From contig JAEUIH010000020.1 of assembly GCA_016795105.1 (NCBI GenBank), positions 37,968 through 101,967 on the forward strand: a stretch of 64,000 nucleotides of DNA, given 5' to 3'. This DNA is from Planctomyces sp. (GTDB lineage: Bacteria; Planctomycetota; Planctomycetia; Planctomycetales; Planctomycetaceae). This document shows positions 37,062 to 44,905 of the stretch, in pieces (position 1 is the stretch's first letter; each line of letters opens with the position of its first letter). The position numbers were made by a program, and so were the translations under genes. Below the pieces are notes generated by a model, which saw only the letters and a program-made list of their open reading frames with translations, did not search any database and was not told the DNA's origin.

Positions 37062-37373
37062 ATGCCAAACCTCTCCGCTCCACTGAAGTGTCCCACATGC
37101 GGTGCCGAACAGACGGCCGTTGTCCTGGAGTGTCGGCGCTGTCGGTCAGACCTGAGCCTCGTGGTGTCGCTCCTGTGCAGGGTTGAAACGCTTCATCAAC
37201 TGTGTCTTGAAGCATTATCAGTCGGCGACTTCCCAAGTGCTGTTCAGTTCGCGAAACAGAGGATGGAAGTCACTCCGGATGAAGTTTCTCATCGATTGCT
37301 CGCAGTTGCTTCAGTCTTATCAGGACAGCCTGCGGAAGCGGTGTTAGTCACCAGGGCAGCTGGATCTCAATAG
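37062..37373 (+). CDS. Small zinc-ribbon plus helical-repeat protein
   Basis: 103 residues, 9 bp after the Hsp70 stop. N-terminal zinc ribbon 'CPTCGAEQTAVVLECRRCRSDL' with two CxxC pairs, then a TPR-like helical part ('LEALSVGDFPSAVQFAKQRMEVTPDE'). No named family recognised. The tight spacing makes it part of the Hsp70 operon and a likely accessory factor, comparable with the zinc-ribbon of J-proteins. Confidence 0.65.
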   Translation: MPNLSAPLKCPTCGAEQTAVVLECRRCRSDLSLVVSLLCRVETLHQLCLEALSVGDFPSAVQFAKQRMEVTPDEVSHRLLAVASVLSGQPAEAVLVTRAAGSQ

Positions 37374-37401
37374 TAAGTTTTGAATCAAGGGAGTTCAGGG
37401 A

Positions 37402-38373
37402 ATGCATCGTCGCCAGTTCCTCAGACAGTCTGCCGTCGGGATCGCTGCTTTTGGATTCGCGGAAACACTTGCTCGAGTCAATGCTGCCATGAAGGCCGAG
37501 TCTCAATTCCATTTGTCGCTCGGGCAATGGACCTTCAATCGCTCGTTTCGAGGTGCCGAAGGATTCGAGAAGCGGGATTCACTTGAATTCCCGACAATCG
37601 CTGGCCAGCTCGGTTTCGAAGGCGTCGATTACAGCGGAATATTACTCGGAGATCACCATGCAAAGGCAGAGTCACTGAACGAATTGAATCGACGGGCATC
37701 GGATGCCGGTGTTAAGAATGTTCTGATCCTGATCGATCTTTACGATGCGCTTGGTGCAAAAGACTCGGCAACACGAGCGGCAAACGTCGAAAAGTATCGG
37801 CCATGGCTGGAAGCTGCGGCGACTCTCGGGTGTATTGGTGTCCGAGTGAATCCGATCAGCGATGATTCAGTCCCTGCTGAAGAACAGGCTAAATTACTTG
37901 CAGATGGTGTGACTCAGCTCCTGAAATACAGCGTCCCGCTGAAACTGGACGTCCTGCTGGAGAATCATGGGGCGGGGCTTCAAACCGATGGAGCATGGCT
38001 GGCTTCGGTTGCAAAGAAAGTTGCGGACCCCCACTGTGGTACTCTGCCGGACTTCGGGAATTTCCAGAAGGATCGCAGTACCGGCGAGTTTCATGACCGC
38101 TACGAGGGAGTTGCGGCGATGCTGCCTTACGCAAAGGCAGTCTGTGCAAAGTCGATCGACTTTGATGTGAACGGTGAAGAATGCTATTCCGACTACAAAC
38201 GATTGATTGGCCAGATCACAGCATCTGGTTTTAAGGGCTGGATCGAAGTCGAATATGAAGGTCCAGGCCACGCCCCATCACTTCCAAAACCAGAGCGCAA
38301 ACCGGATCGCCCCTTGAGTGAAACCGAAGGTTGCCTCGCTACCGTGCACTTACTCAAAAAATACCTCCCCTAG
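37402..38373 (+). CDS. TIM-barrel sugar isomerase/epimerase-like protein, Tat-exported
   Basis: 323 residues. Tat leader 'MHRRQFLRQSAVGIAAFGFAETLA'. The body matches the xylose isomerase-like TIM-barrel family (AP endonuclease 2 superfamily): 'GFEGVDYSGILLGDHH', 'GCIGVRVNPISD', 'KLDVLLENHGAG', 'GTLPDFGNF', 'AKSIDFDVNGEE' and 'GWIEVEYEGPG', with the His, Glu and Asp residues of the usual divalent metal site. Substrate unknown; in planctomycetes such exported barrels often relate to sugar metabolism. It follows the zinc-ribbon gene by 28 bp, though the function gives no obvious link to chaperones. Confidence 0.8.
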   Translation: MHRRQFLRQSAVGIAAFGFAETLARVNAAMKAESQFHLSLGQWTFNRSFRGAEGFEKRDSLEFPTIAGQLGFEGVDYSGILLGDHHAKAESLNELNRRASDAGVKNVLILIDLYDALGAKDSATRAANVEKYRPWLEAAATLGCIGVRVNPISDDSVPAEEQAKLLADGVTQLLKYSVPLKLDVLLENHGAGLQTDGAWLASVAKKVADPHCGTLPDFGNFQKDRSTGEFHDRYEGVAAMLPYAKAVCAKSIDFDVNGEECYSDYKRLIGQITASGFKGWIEVEYEGPGHAPSLPKPERKPDRPLSETEGCLATVHLLKKYLP

Positions 38374-38384
38374 TTTAGCGGCTA

Positions 38385-38470
38385 GCCGCAGGCGACGGTG
38401 CTCATATTTGCGCAAGGAGCCGCAGGCGACAGTGTTCGTATTTGCTCAGGCGGCCGCAGGCCGCATGGTG
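38385..38470. repeat. 34-bp tandem repeat with GCCGCAGGC core, 2.5 copies
   Basis: GCCGCAGGCGACGGTG, GCCGCAGGCGACAGTG and GCCGCAGGCCGCATGGTG begin at 38385, 38419 and 38453, a constant 34-bp period. The first copy is preceded by GCGGCTA, making GCGGCTAGCCGC. A related GGCTAGCC motif recurs at 51101 and 51142. Confidence 0.6.
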
Positions 38471-38502
38471 TGTGTTTCCGCGAGAGCGCGGGCAGGGATA
38501 GT

Positions 38503-38561
38503 GATCAATTGGGGACAATTGATCTACTTTAGAACAGTAGAACGATTGTCCTCAATCGTTC
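38503..38561. terminator. Three consecutive hairpins between convergent genes
   Basis: GATCAATTG-GGGA-CAATTGATC (38503-38524, 9-bp stem), CTAC...GTAG (38524-38540) and GAACGATTG-TCCT-CAATCGTTC (38540-38561, 9-bp stem) abut each other. Loops of the first and third are complementary (GGGGACAA / TTGTCCTC). Between convergent gene ends, a bidirectional terminator or stable RNA/REP element fits. Confidence 0.5.
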
Positions 38562-38576
38562 AGCCCCTGTGAACCC

Positions 38577-39629
38577 TCATTCTTCATCCTTAGAGTCCAG
38601 CAGTTCCTGAAGTTCTTCTGCATATCGATAAGGCTTCTTCTGCTCGTACAATCCAACTTTTCTGAGAAGTTCGATTTTTGATTTTCCGCTCGAATGCAGT
38701 ACTGCCTTCATCTGGGTCTTGACGGCCTGATCGAACTGACCGTCCTCTGCGTAAGCGGCTGCCAGAACACTGAGCGTTTCAACATCTTCGTACTTTGTCA
38801 GTTCGCAGGCTTTTGTCGCATCAACGATTGCCAGCTTTCCATCTCGCAGCGTCTCATCATCGCCCGCCGCGCGGATTAGTGCTCGGTTTGAAAGTGAGTC
38901 AATGGCGTACGGATCCAGACGGATCGCTTTGTCATAGTCCGCAACCGCGTCTTTCGGTCTCTGCAGATACTGATACACCAGCCCGCGCCCGGCGTAGGCT
39001 TCACTAAATTCGGGGCAGGCTTTGATGGCCGCGTTGAAATCAGCGATCGCCTTTTCATTGTCATCAAGGTTCTCGAAGTAATAGAACCCTCGCTGGTGAT
39101 AGGCGTCAGCATAGTCGGGGCGAATTTGAATTGCCCGATCAAACTCCGTGATGGCTCGATCAAACTCTTCATTTGTTAAATGCAGGATGCCTCGCATCAC
39201 AAACGCTTCGGCGTTCTTCGCATCGCACTCAATTGCCGCATCAAAATCTTTTAGTGCCTGATCCAGTTCCCCATCAATACCAACGAGAATACCTCGCTGG
39301 CAAAGAGCCCACGAATTTTTCGGGTTTTTCCTGAGGAGCTCTTCGTAGTACGCGGCCGCCTTGTTGGTTGAAACAACATCGGACTTACGCACTTTGCCTC
39401 CGGAAACAAACAACCAGTCGCCATCTTCAGCAAAGACATCGAGCGGAAGTGGGAGAGGTTGTGCGAGATCACGTTCTCCCATGCGATACTTGATGCCTTC
39501 TCGCGGCATGAAGGACTTCCCAATCCAGCCGGTCTTCTTCGTCCCGGATTCATCCGAGGCTGTGCATTGACCAGCACTGCCGGAAAAAAACGGAACCACC
39601 ACCATGCACCACAATACAAATCGCAACAT
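38577..39629 (-). CDS. Exported TPR-repeat protein
   Basis: 350 residues from ATG 39629, chosen because it opens on a signal peptide ('MLRFVLWCMVVVPFFSGSAG'). Residues ~35-90 resemble a short SH3-like or domain-of-unknown-function stretch ('GWIGKSFMPREGIKYRMGE', 'GDWLFVSGGKVRKSDVV'). From ~100 to 330 there are consecutive TPRs: 'ALKDFDAAIECDAKNAEAFVMRGI', 'AITEFDRAIQIRPDYADAYHQRG', 'AIADFNAAIKACPEFSEAYAGRG' and 'AVADYDKAIRLDPYAIDSLSNRA'. Probably a periplasmic scaffold; partner unknown. No operon neighbour. Confidence 0.8.
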   Translation of the reverse strand: MLRFVLWCMVVVPFFSGSAGQCTASDESGTKKTGWIGKSFMPREGIKYRMGERDLAQPLPLPLDVFAEDGDWLFVSGGKVRKSDVVSTNKAAAYYEELLRKNPKNSWALCQRGILVGIDGELDQALKDFDAAIECDAKNAEAFVMRGILHLTNEEFDRAITEFDRAIQIRPDYADAYHQRGFYYFENLDDNEKAIADFNAAIKACPEFSEAYAGRGLVYQYLQRPKDAVADYDKAIRLDPYAIDSLSNRALIRAAGDDETLRDGKLAIVDATKACELTKYEDVETLSVLAAAYAEDGQFDQAVKTQMKAVLHSSGKSKIELLRKVGLYEQKKPYRYAEELQELLDSKDEE

Positions 39630-39743
39630 CAATAAGATTCCATCAGACTGACTCAGTGAATCAACGCACGAACATACACCTGCAGCTTCAATAAAGTAGC
39701 CGACCCCCACCATCAGTCAAAGCCCAAAGCCCCCATCAAAATT

Positions 39744-39766
39744 AAAGGTGCCACGGACCGTTTTGG
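39744..39766 (+). repeat. REP-like element, copy 3 (left arm of inverted pair)
   Basis: AAAGGTGCCACGGACCGTTTTGG. With copy 4, 23 bases in inverted orientation differ at two positions only. Same family as the elements at 12889 and 17878. Confidence 0.6.
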
Positions 39767-40097
39767 TAAAATAGGTCGTGTTTGCTCAAATTGCACGCAT
39801 CTCTCGGGCGTGAAAATAGCTGGCGTTGATTGGCAGGTTTGTCTGACAAACGAAAGTTGCGAAGGCAGAAGATGAGTGCCAGAGAAATGGTGCAGCTCGT
39901 CGCACAAGAACTCTGCGGCACAAGGAGGACAGTCATACCGAATCACGAGAACGGGTCTGGTTCGGAAGGGATGGGAATGACCGAGTGATTGTCGAGCGAC
40001 AAGGTCATGGGGTGATGCAGCCGAGCAATAGGTTTCGGGGCATCGGGCATTGGCTGCATCAGACCAGCGGCGATCGGACGTGAAATACCCCATATTG

Positions 40098-40120
40098 CCA
40101 AAACGGTCCGTGACACCTTT
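40098..40120 (-). repeat. REP-like element, copy 4 (right arm of inverted pair)
   Basis: CCAAAACGGTCCGTGACACCTTT, the inverted partner of 39744-39766. The pair encloses 331 bp, resembling a BIME-like or minimal non-autonomous unit that the RAYT at 17935 could mobilise. Confidence 0.6.
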
Positions 40121-40293
40121 AGTGAAAAATTGTTCATGTGAACACTATCGGGGATGGAGGTTTCTGGAGAATCGTCACGGTGGAGGCGGAAAAGAGTTCA
40201 ACCAGGTTGGCGATGAATTCAGACTGGGGATCGTGTTCTTAGTAGACCGATGGATTTTGCGAACAGGGCCCGAGAATTCAGAGAAGATCCGGA

Positions 40294-41601
40294 ATGACTA
40301 TGATCCGCTCCAATCAGCTGCCGCTTCGAATTGCGGTTTTCACGTATTCGTACTTTCCCGCAATGACAGGGATTTCGTCATTGGTGCACGAGCGGATCAG
40401 CTACTTGCTAAGGGAAAACCATACGGTCCGGTTGTTTCATCCTCGAGTTCCGCAGGGTGAGGAGAGTGTAGCGAATGGTGCGGCAGGATTGAATGAGTTG
40501 CGGCAGCTTGGACAGTTCTCTTCAGTCGCGTTTCCATCAGTCCCGAATCCGTTCCGACGGTCTTTTCCCGAGGCGGCATCATGGCGTGTCTGGGACGACA
40601 GTGCCTTGCTGGAGGAGTTTTCTCCGGACGTCATTCTGGTGGACGAAGCAACGGGTCTATTCGGCGCGGCTTCTGCATGGATCAGAGGATATGGGCGTCC
40701 TGTTGGTGTGCGTTATGCTCAGAAGTACAATGTTCCCTGTATCAATCTGCTTCAGACGGACTGGGTGGGTTACGGAGAGCAGCACGTCGGCACGCTGATC
40801 TTCAAGCTTTGCCAGCCCTTACTGCGTCTGATGATGAAGCCAGTGGTTGAGGGTTATGATGCAAGTCTTTCGCCATCGAATTATCTTGCGACCCGAAATC
40901 GGTCGATTTATGGGCACCGAGTTGGTCACTTAGGTTTCCATGGAGTGGATTGTCAGCGGTTCACGCCGGACAATCTACAATTCCATCCGGAGAGTGATCG
41001 CGAGACTCCGGTGATTCTGAGTACAGGGCGGCTGACTCGGGAGAAGAACGTCTGGCAGTTGCTGGAAGCATTTCGTCATGTTCATCGGGAGCTCCCTGAG
41101 GCTCAGCTTGTAATTCTTGGAAGAGGTCCGCTTCTGGGTAAGCTCAGAGCAGCGTCCAGATCGTTTGGCGATCGAGTCCTTCTTCCGGGCGCTTTGTTTG
41201 GAGATGAGCTCAAGGGCTGGTATGCCAGAGCAAACATCTACTGGACGGCTTCCGTCACAGAGAATTTCTCGGCTGCAATTCTTGAAAGCCTCGCCTCCGG
41301 AACTCCGGTTGTCGCGGCAGCTGCCGGGGGGAATGTCGAGCAGGTGGTCGAAGGCAGTTGTGGTCATCTGGTGGGTGTCAATGATTCGCGTCAAATGGCT
41401 GCCCGTTCGCTGGAGCTGCTCCGAAATCCTGAGCGACTTCGTGTTATGTCACTGGCGGCCCGAGAGCGAGCACTCAAGTTGAGTCTTGAAGTTTCCACGG
41501 ATCGGCTGATTGAATTTGCCAATCGTCTGATCCGACAGAAGCGCAGTGCAGACCTGATCCCCGGCGATGTGCTGCTCAGTGAGCTGAGCGTTGCTGGATA
41601 G
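40294..41601 (+). CDS. Glycosyltransferase family 4 (GT-B) protein
   Basis: 435 residues, cytoplasmic. N-terminal Rossmann half begins 'LRIAVFTYSYFPAMTGISSLVHERISYLL', typical of GT4 donors-plus-acceptor folds. The C-terminal half has 'ILSTGRLTREKNVWQLLEAF', 'LVILGRGPLLGKLRAAS' and the donor-binding E-x7-E region 'SVTENFSAAILESLASGTPVVAAAAGG'. It probably transfers a sugar from a nucleotide donor to a lipid or glycan; relatives include mannosyl- and sulfoquinovosyl-type transferases. Stands alone on this strand, with 139 bp to the next gene. Confidence 0.88.
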   Translation: MTMIRSNQLPLRIAVFTYSYFPAMTGISSLVHERISYLLRENHTVRLFHPRVPQGEESVANGAAGLNELRQLGQFSSVAFPSVPNPFRRSFPEAASWRVWDDSALLEEFSPDVILVDEATGLFGAASAWIRGYGRPVGVRYAQKYNVPCINLLQTDWVGYGEQHVGTLIFKLCQPLLRLMMKPVVEGYDASLSPSNYLATRNRSIYGHRVGHLGFHGVDCQRFTPDNLQFHPESDRETPVILSTGRLTREKNVWQLLEAFRHVHRELPEAQLVILGRGPLLGKLRAASRSFGDRVLLPGALFGDELKGWYARANIYWTASVTENFSAAILESLASGTPVVAAAAGGNVEQVVEGSCGHLVGVNDSRQMAARSLELLRNPERLRVMSLAARERALKLSLEVSTDRLIEFANRLIRQKRSADLIPGDVLLSELSVAG

Positions 41602-41740
41602 TGCGTTGAGCAGGCGCGTCCAGCCTGTGTTGAGAGTCCTGCAGCGAAACCTGTTACCGCCTTCTCTCCGGAGTTGAGGCGGGCTACACTTCAGTGGTTG
41701 GCGAAGCATCTGCTTTCGACAAGTCCCGTGAGGTGAAGAC

Positions 41741-44700
41741 ATGGTTGCGCAGAGTTGGGCGTGGTTGGTGGTTGTTTCGCTGCTGATGCCGGTGGCCTTG
41801 GCGGCTGATGAGTCTGAGCCGCTGAGTTTTGATCGCGACATTGCGCCTTTGCTGGCTGCGAAGTGTCTTGGGTGTCATGACGGGAACGCCCAGAAAGGCG
41901 GACTTGACCTTGCGAGCGCTGCTCGGCTGGCCGCAGGTGGTGACAGCGGTCCGGCTGTTCGTCCGGGAGAGCCGGAGCAGAGTCTGATGTGGCAAAGAAT
42001 TGTCGCAGATGAAATGCCACCCAGGACGCCGCTCGCAGAGAGAGAGAAGTCCATTCTTCGTCGGTGGATTGCAGAAGGTGCGAAGTGGGGAACCGACCCG
42101 ATCGATCCGTTTCGGTTTTCCACAGAGGTGCGAGCTGGTTATGACTGGTGGTCGTTGAAGCCAGTCAGTCAACCCCCATTGCCTTCAGTCCGTGATACCT
42201 CCTGGCCTCGAAATGAGATTGATCTGTTCATCCTTGAGAAGCTGGAAACAAAGGGTCTCAAACCAGCGGAACCGGCGGATGCTCGGCTGTTGCTTCGGCG
42301 ACTTTACCTCGATTTGATCGGGTTACCTCCGGTGCTTCGAGAGAGCAACGGGCGGCTTTACGAAGATGTCCTGAAGCAGGAGGTCGACCTCACTGCATTT
42401 CGGGATGATCCTGCGGAGTATTCCAGGGTTGTTGAGGAGCTCCTTGCCTCACCCCACTATGGTGAACGGTGGGCTAGGCATTGGCTGGACGTGATTCGAT
42501 TCGGGGAGAGCCAGGGATTTGAACGAAACAGGATTCGCGAGAATGCATGGCGATATCGGGACTGGGTAGTCGATGCATTTAATCATGAGCTTCCGTACGA
42601 TGAATTTGTACGTCAGCAATTGGCAGGAGATGTGCTCTATCCGAATGATCTCGATGCCTTACTGGCTACCGGATTTCTGGTGTGCGGTACCTGGGATCAG
42701 GTTGGGCATCGAGAGGGTTCGAAAGAGATGCAACGGGCCGTTCGCGAAGATCATCTGGAGGATCTCGTTGGTGCAGTTGGTCAGTCGATCCTTGGTTTGA
42801 CGACCAACTGTGCGCGGTGTCACGATCACAAGTTTGATCCGATTTCTCAGCGCGAATACTATGAGTTTGCTGCGGCTCTGGGAGGAGTGACGCAGGAAGA
42901 AAATGAACGTCAGGGAATCGCAGCCACACCGGGGAGTCATCAGTATCTCCGTTTGATAACGGAACTGGATCAGCATCGCAGCGAATTGCGGGGATTCGAA
43001 GATTCGCTGCGCAGGAAATATGCGGAATCACTGCAGACCGGCAAACCGGGTGATTCGGAATCCGTTGACTCATTGTCTGGTTTACAGATGTTGTTCCGGC
43101 CAGGACTTCACGCGAGCGGGGATTCTGCAACAACCGGTATCGCAACAACCGACGCTGCAACATCCAGTGCAAGGACAACTGGTTACAAAACGGTTGGTAA
43201 GTGGCCCTACGTCTCTGCGGAAGCCTGCTCGACCCTTGCTTCTTCGATCCGAGCAGGGAATGAGTTCTCTGTTGAGGTGTGGCTGACCCCATCGAATCTT
43301 ACCCAGAAGGGGCCGGCACGGATCGTGACGTTGTCGATGGATTCTGGACGACGGAACTTTACTCTGGCTCAGGATGGAGATCATTTCGATTTACGACTTC
43401 GAACTTCAAAGACCGACCAGAACGGGCTGCCGTCCACACTCATGCCTGATCAATCTGTCTCACTGCAGAAGACGCACGTGGTCTACACGTATCATCGGTC
43501 GGGCGAACTGAACGGCTACCTCAACGGAAAACGGGTGGTGAGTCGCACTGATGTTGGTAATCTGTCAAACTGGGATGACAGCTTTCGTCTGGCGATTGGT
43601 GATGAAGTCTCCGGCGGCCGTCCATGGACCGGAGAATTGCATTTCGCGGCGATCTATAGTCAGGCTCTGACGCAGGATGAGGTGCAAAGTCACTTTGAGA
43701 CACAATCCGAGTCTGTCGGGATTTCGGATTCGCAGAGTGTCGTTCTGGCTCAGGCGAATGATGAGGAGAAGAGCAGGCACAGTGAACTGGCACGCGCAAT
43801 TCTCGCTGCTGAAGACTCGCTAAAGAAATTCGAGCAGCGAACGCCTCGATATGCGTTCACAGGTCAGGCGCATGTGGTGATTCCCAGGCAGCCGTCTGTA
43901 TTTCATGTGTTGGCTCGAGGAGATCACAGGAATCCGCGAGACGAAGTTTCTCCGGGAGGGTTGCGAGCGCTTTCGCAGGGTGGTTTAGTGTCTGAATTCG
44001 GATTGAAGGCGGATGCTCCCGAAGCTGAGCGCCGGCTGGCATTGGCGAAGTGGATGACCGATGCTCGGAATCCGCTTACTCCTCGGGTGCTCGTGAATCG
44101 ACTATGGTATTATCACTTTGGGCAGGGCATCGTGGATACGCCGAGCGACTTTGGATTCTCGGGCGGTCGTCCAAGCCATCCGGAGTTGCTTGACTGGCTG
44201 GCTCGCAGGTTTGTGGACGGTGGCTGGAGGGTCAAGGGCATTCACCGGCTGATTGTGACATCTGCGGCCTGGCGGCAATCTTCGATGGTGAAGAATGAGA
44301 AGGCTGCCGAGCTTGATGCTGAGAATCGATTGCTCTGGAGAGCGAACTCGCGTCGACTGGATGGTGAATCGCTTCGGGATTCGATCCTTGCCGTCAGCGG
44401 TGTGCTGAATACTGAGGTTGGAGGGCCCGGGTACCGCGACATCAAAGTCAACGGTGGAGCGATGGGGACGAACGCAGAGTTTACAGAGCCGACCGGGGAA
44501 TTCACCGAAGCGACATGTCGACGAACCATTTACCGCTTGTGGGCTCGATCCGGAAATAACCCGTTGCTGCAGTCATTTGACTGTGCAGATCCGTCGGTTT
44601 CATCACCGCGCAGGGCAGTGACAATTACACCGCTTCAGTCGTTGTCGCTGTTGAACAATAGTTTTGTGGAGAACAGCGCGAGTCGACTTGCTGATCGAAT

Positions 44701-44878
44701 TCGGCTTGAATCAGGGAGTTCGATTGAAGAGCAGACGAAGCGACTGTTCTCGCTTGTTCTGGGCCGAGTGCCAGTAGAGGATGAGTTGAAGCTGACTCAG
44801 CGTCTGGTCGAACAGCGAGGGCTTGAACAACTGGCGATTGTGCTGATCAATACGAATGAGTTCCTGTTTGTTGAATAG
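41741..44878 (+). CDS. PSCyt1-DUF1549-DUF1553 c-type haem protein with LamG-like module
   Basis: 1045 residues, signal peptide 'VVVSLLMPVALA' near 10-22. Haem motif 'AAKCLGCHDGNAQKGGLDL' (PSCyt1), DUF1549 with 'NCARCHDHKFDPIS', then a concanavalin/laminin-G-like module ('GNEFSVEVWLTPSN', 'GYLNGKRVVSRTDVGNLSNWDD', 'WTGELHFAAIYSQALTQDEV'), and DUF1553 ('NPLTPRVLVNRLWYYHFGQGIVDTPSDFG'). The inserted sugar-binding-type module differs from those of the other two PSCyt proteins in this window. Heads an operon with DUF1501 and an alpha/beta hydrolase. Confidence 0.9.
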   Translation: MVAQSWAWLVVVSLLMPVALAADESEPLSFDRDIAPLLAAKCLGCHDGNAQKGGLDLASAARLAAGGDSGPAVRPGEPEQSLMWQRIVADEMPPRTPLAEREKSILRRWIAEGAKWGTDPIDPFRFSTEVRAGYDWWSLKPVSQPPLPSVRDTSWPRNEIDLFILEKLETKGLKPAEPADARLLLRRLYLDLIGLPPVLRESNGRLYEDVLKQEVDLTAFRDDPAEYSRVVEELLASPHYGERWARHWLDVIRFGESQGFERNRIRENAWRYRDWVVDAFNHELPYDEFVRQQLAGDVLYPNDLDALLATGFLVCGTWDQVGHREGSKEMQRAVREDHLEDLVGAVGQSILGLTTNCARCHDHKFDPISQREYYEFAAALGGVTQEENERQGIAATPGSHQYLRLITELDQHRSELRGFEDSLRRKYAESLQTGKPGDSESVDSLSGLQMLFRPGLHASGDSATTGIATTDAATSSARTTGYKTVGKWPYVSAEACSTLASSIRAGNEFSVEVWLTPSNLTQKGPARIVTLSMDSGRRNFTLAQDGDHFDLRLRTSKTDQNGLPSTLMPDQSVSLQKTHVVYTYHRSGELNGYLNGKRVVSRTDVGNLSNWDDSFRLAIGDEVSGGRPWTGELHFAAIYSQALTQDEVQSHFETQSESVGISDSQSVVLAQANDEEKSRHSELARAILAAEDSLKKFEQRTPRYAFTGQAHVVIPRQPSVFHVLARGDHRNPRDEVSPGGLRALSQGGLVSEFGLKADAPEAERRLALAKWMTDARNPLTPRVLVNRLWYYHFGQGIVDTPSDFGFSGGRPSHPELLDWLARRFVDGGWRVKGIHRLIVTSAAWRQSSMVKNEKAAELDAENRLLWRANSRRLDGESLRDSILAVSGVLNTEVGGPGYRDIKVNGGAMGTNAEFTEPTGEFTEATCRRTIYRLWARSGNNPLLQSFDCADPSVSSPRRAVTITPLQSLSLLNNSFVENSASRLADRIRLESGSSIEEQTKRLFSLVLGRVPVEDELKLTQRLVEQRGLEQLAIVLINTNEFLFVE

Positions 44879-44905
44879 AGTTCCTGTTACAGGAGTCATC
44901 AGGCA

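Larger units (their letters stand above)
39630..40293. other. 664-bp gene-poor region containing an inverted REP pair
   Basis: No frame here resembles a known protein. The stretch 39744-40120 is bounded by REP-like elements in inverse orientation. The longest frames inside (minus 39713-40093) lack family resemblance and I do not call them. Confidence 0.45.

Noticed and set aside
38385..38470. CRISPR-like array
   Set aside because: Only 2.5 imperfect direct repeats with no distinct spacers and no cas genes nearby; a REP-type tandem repeat fits better.
39713..40093. 126-residue minus-strand frame between the REP elements
   Set aside because: No family resemblance, overlaps both REP arms, and other frames of equal length exist on the same DNA.
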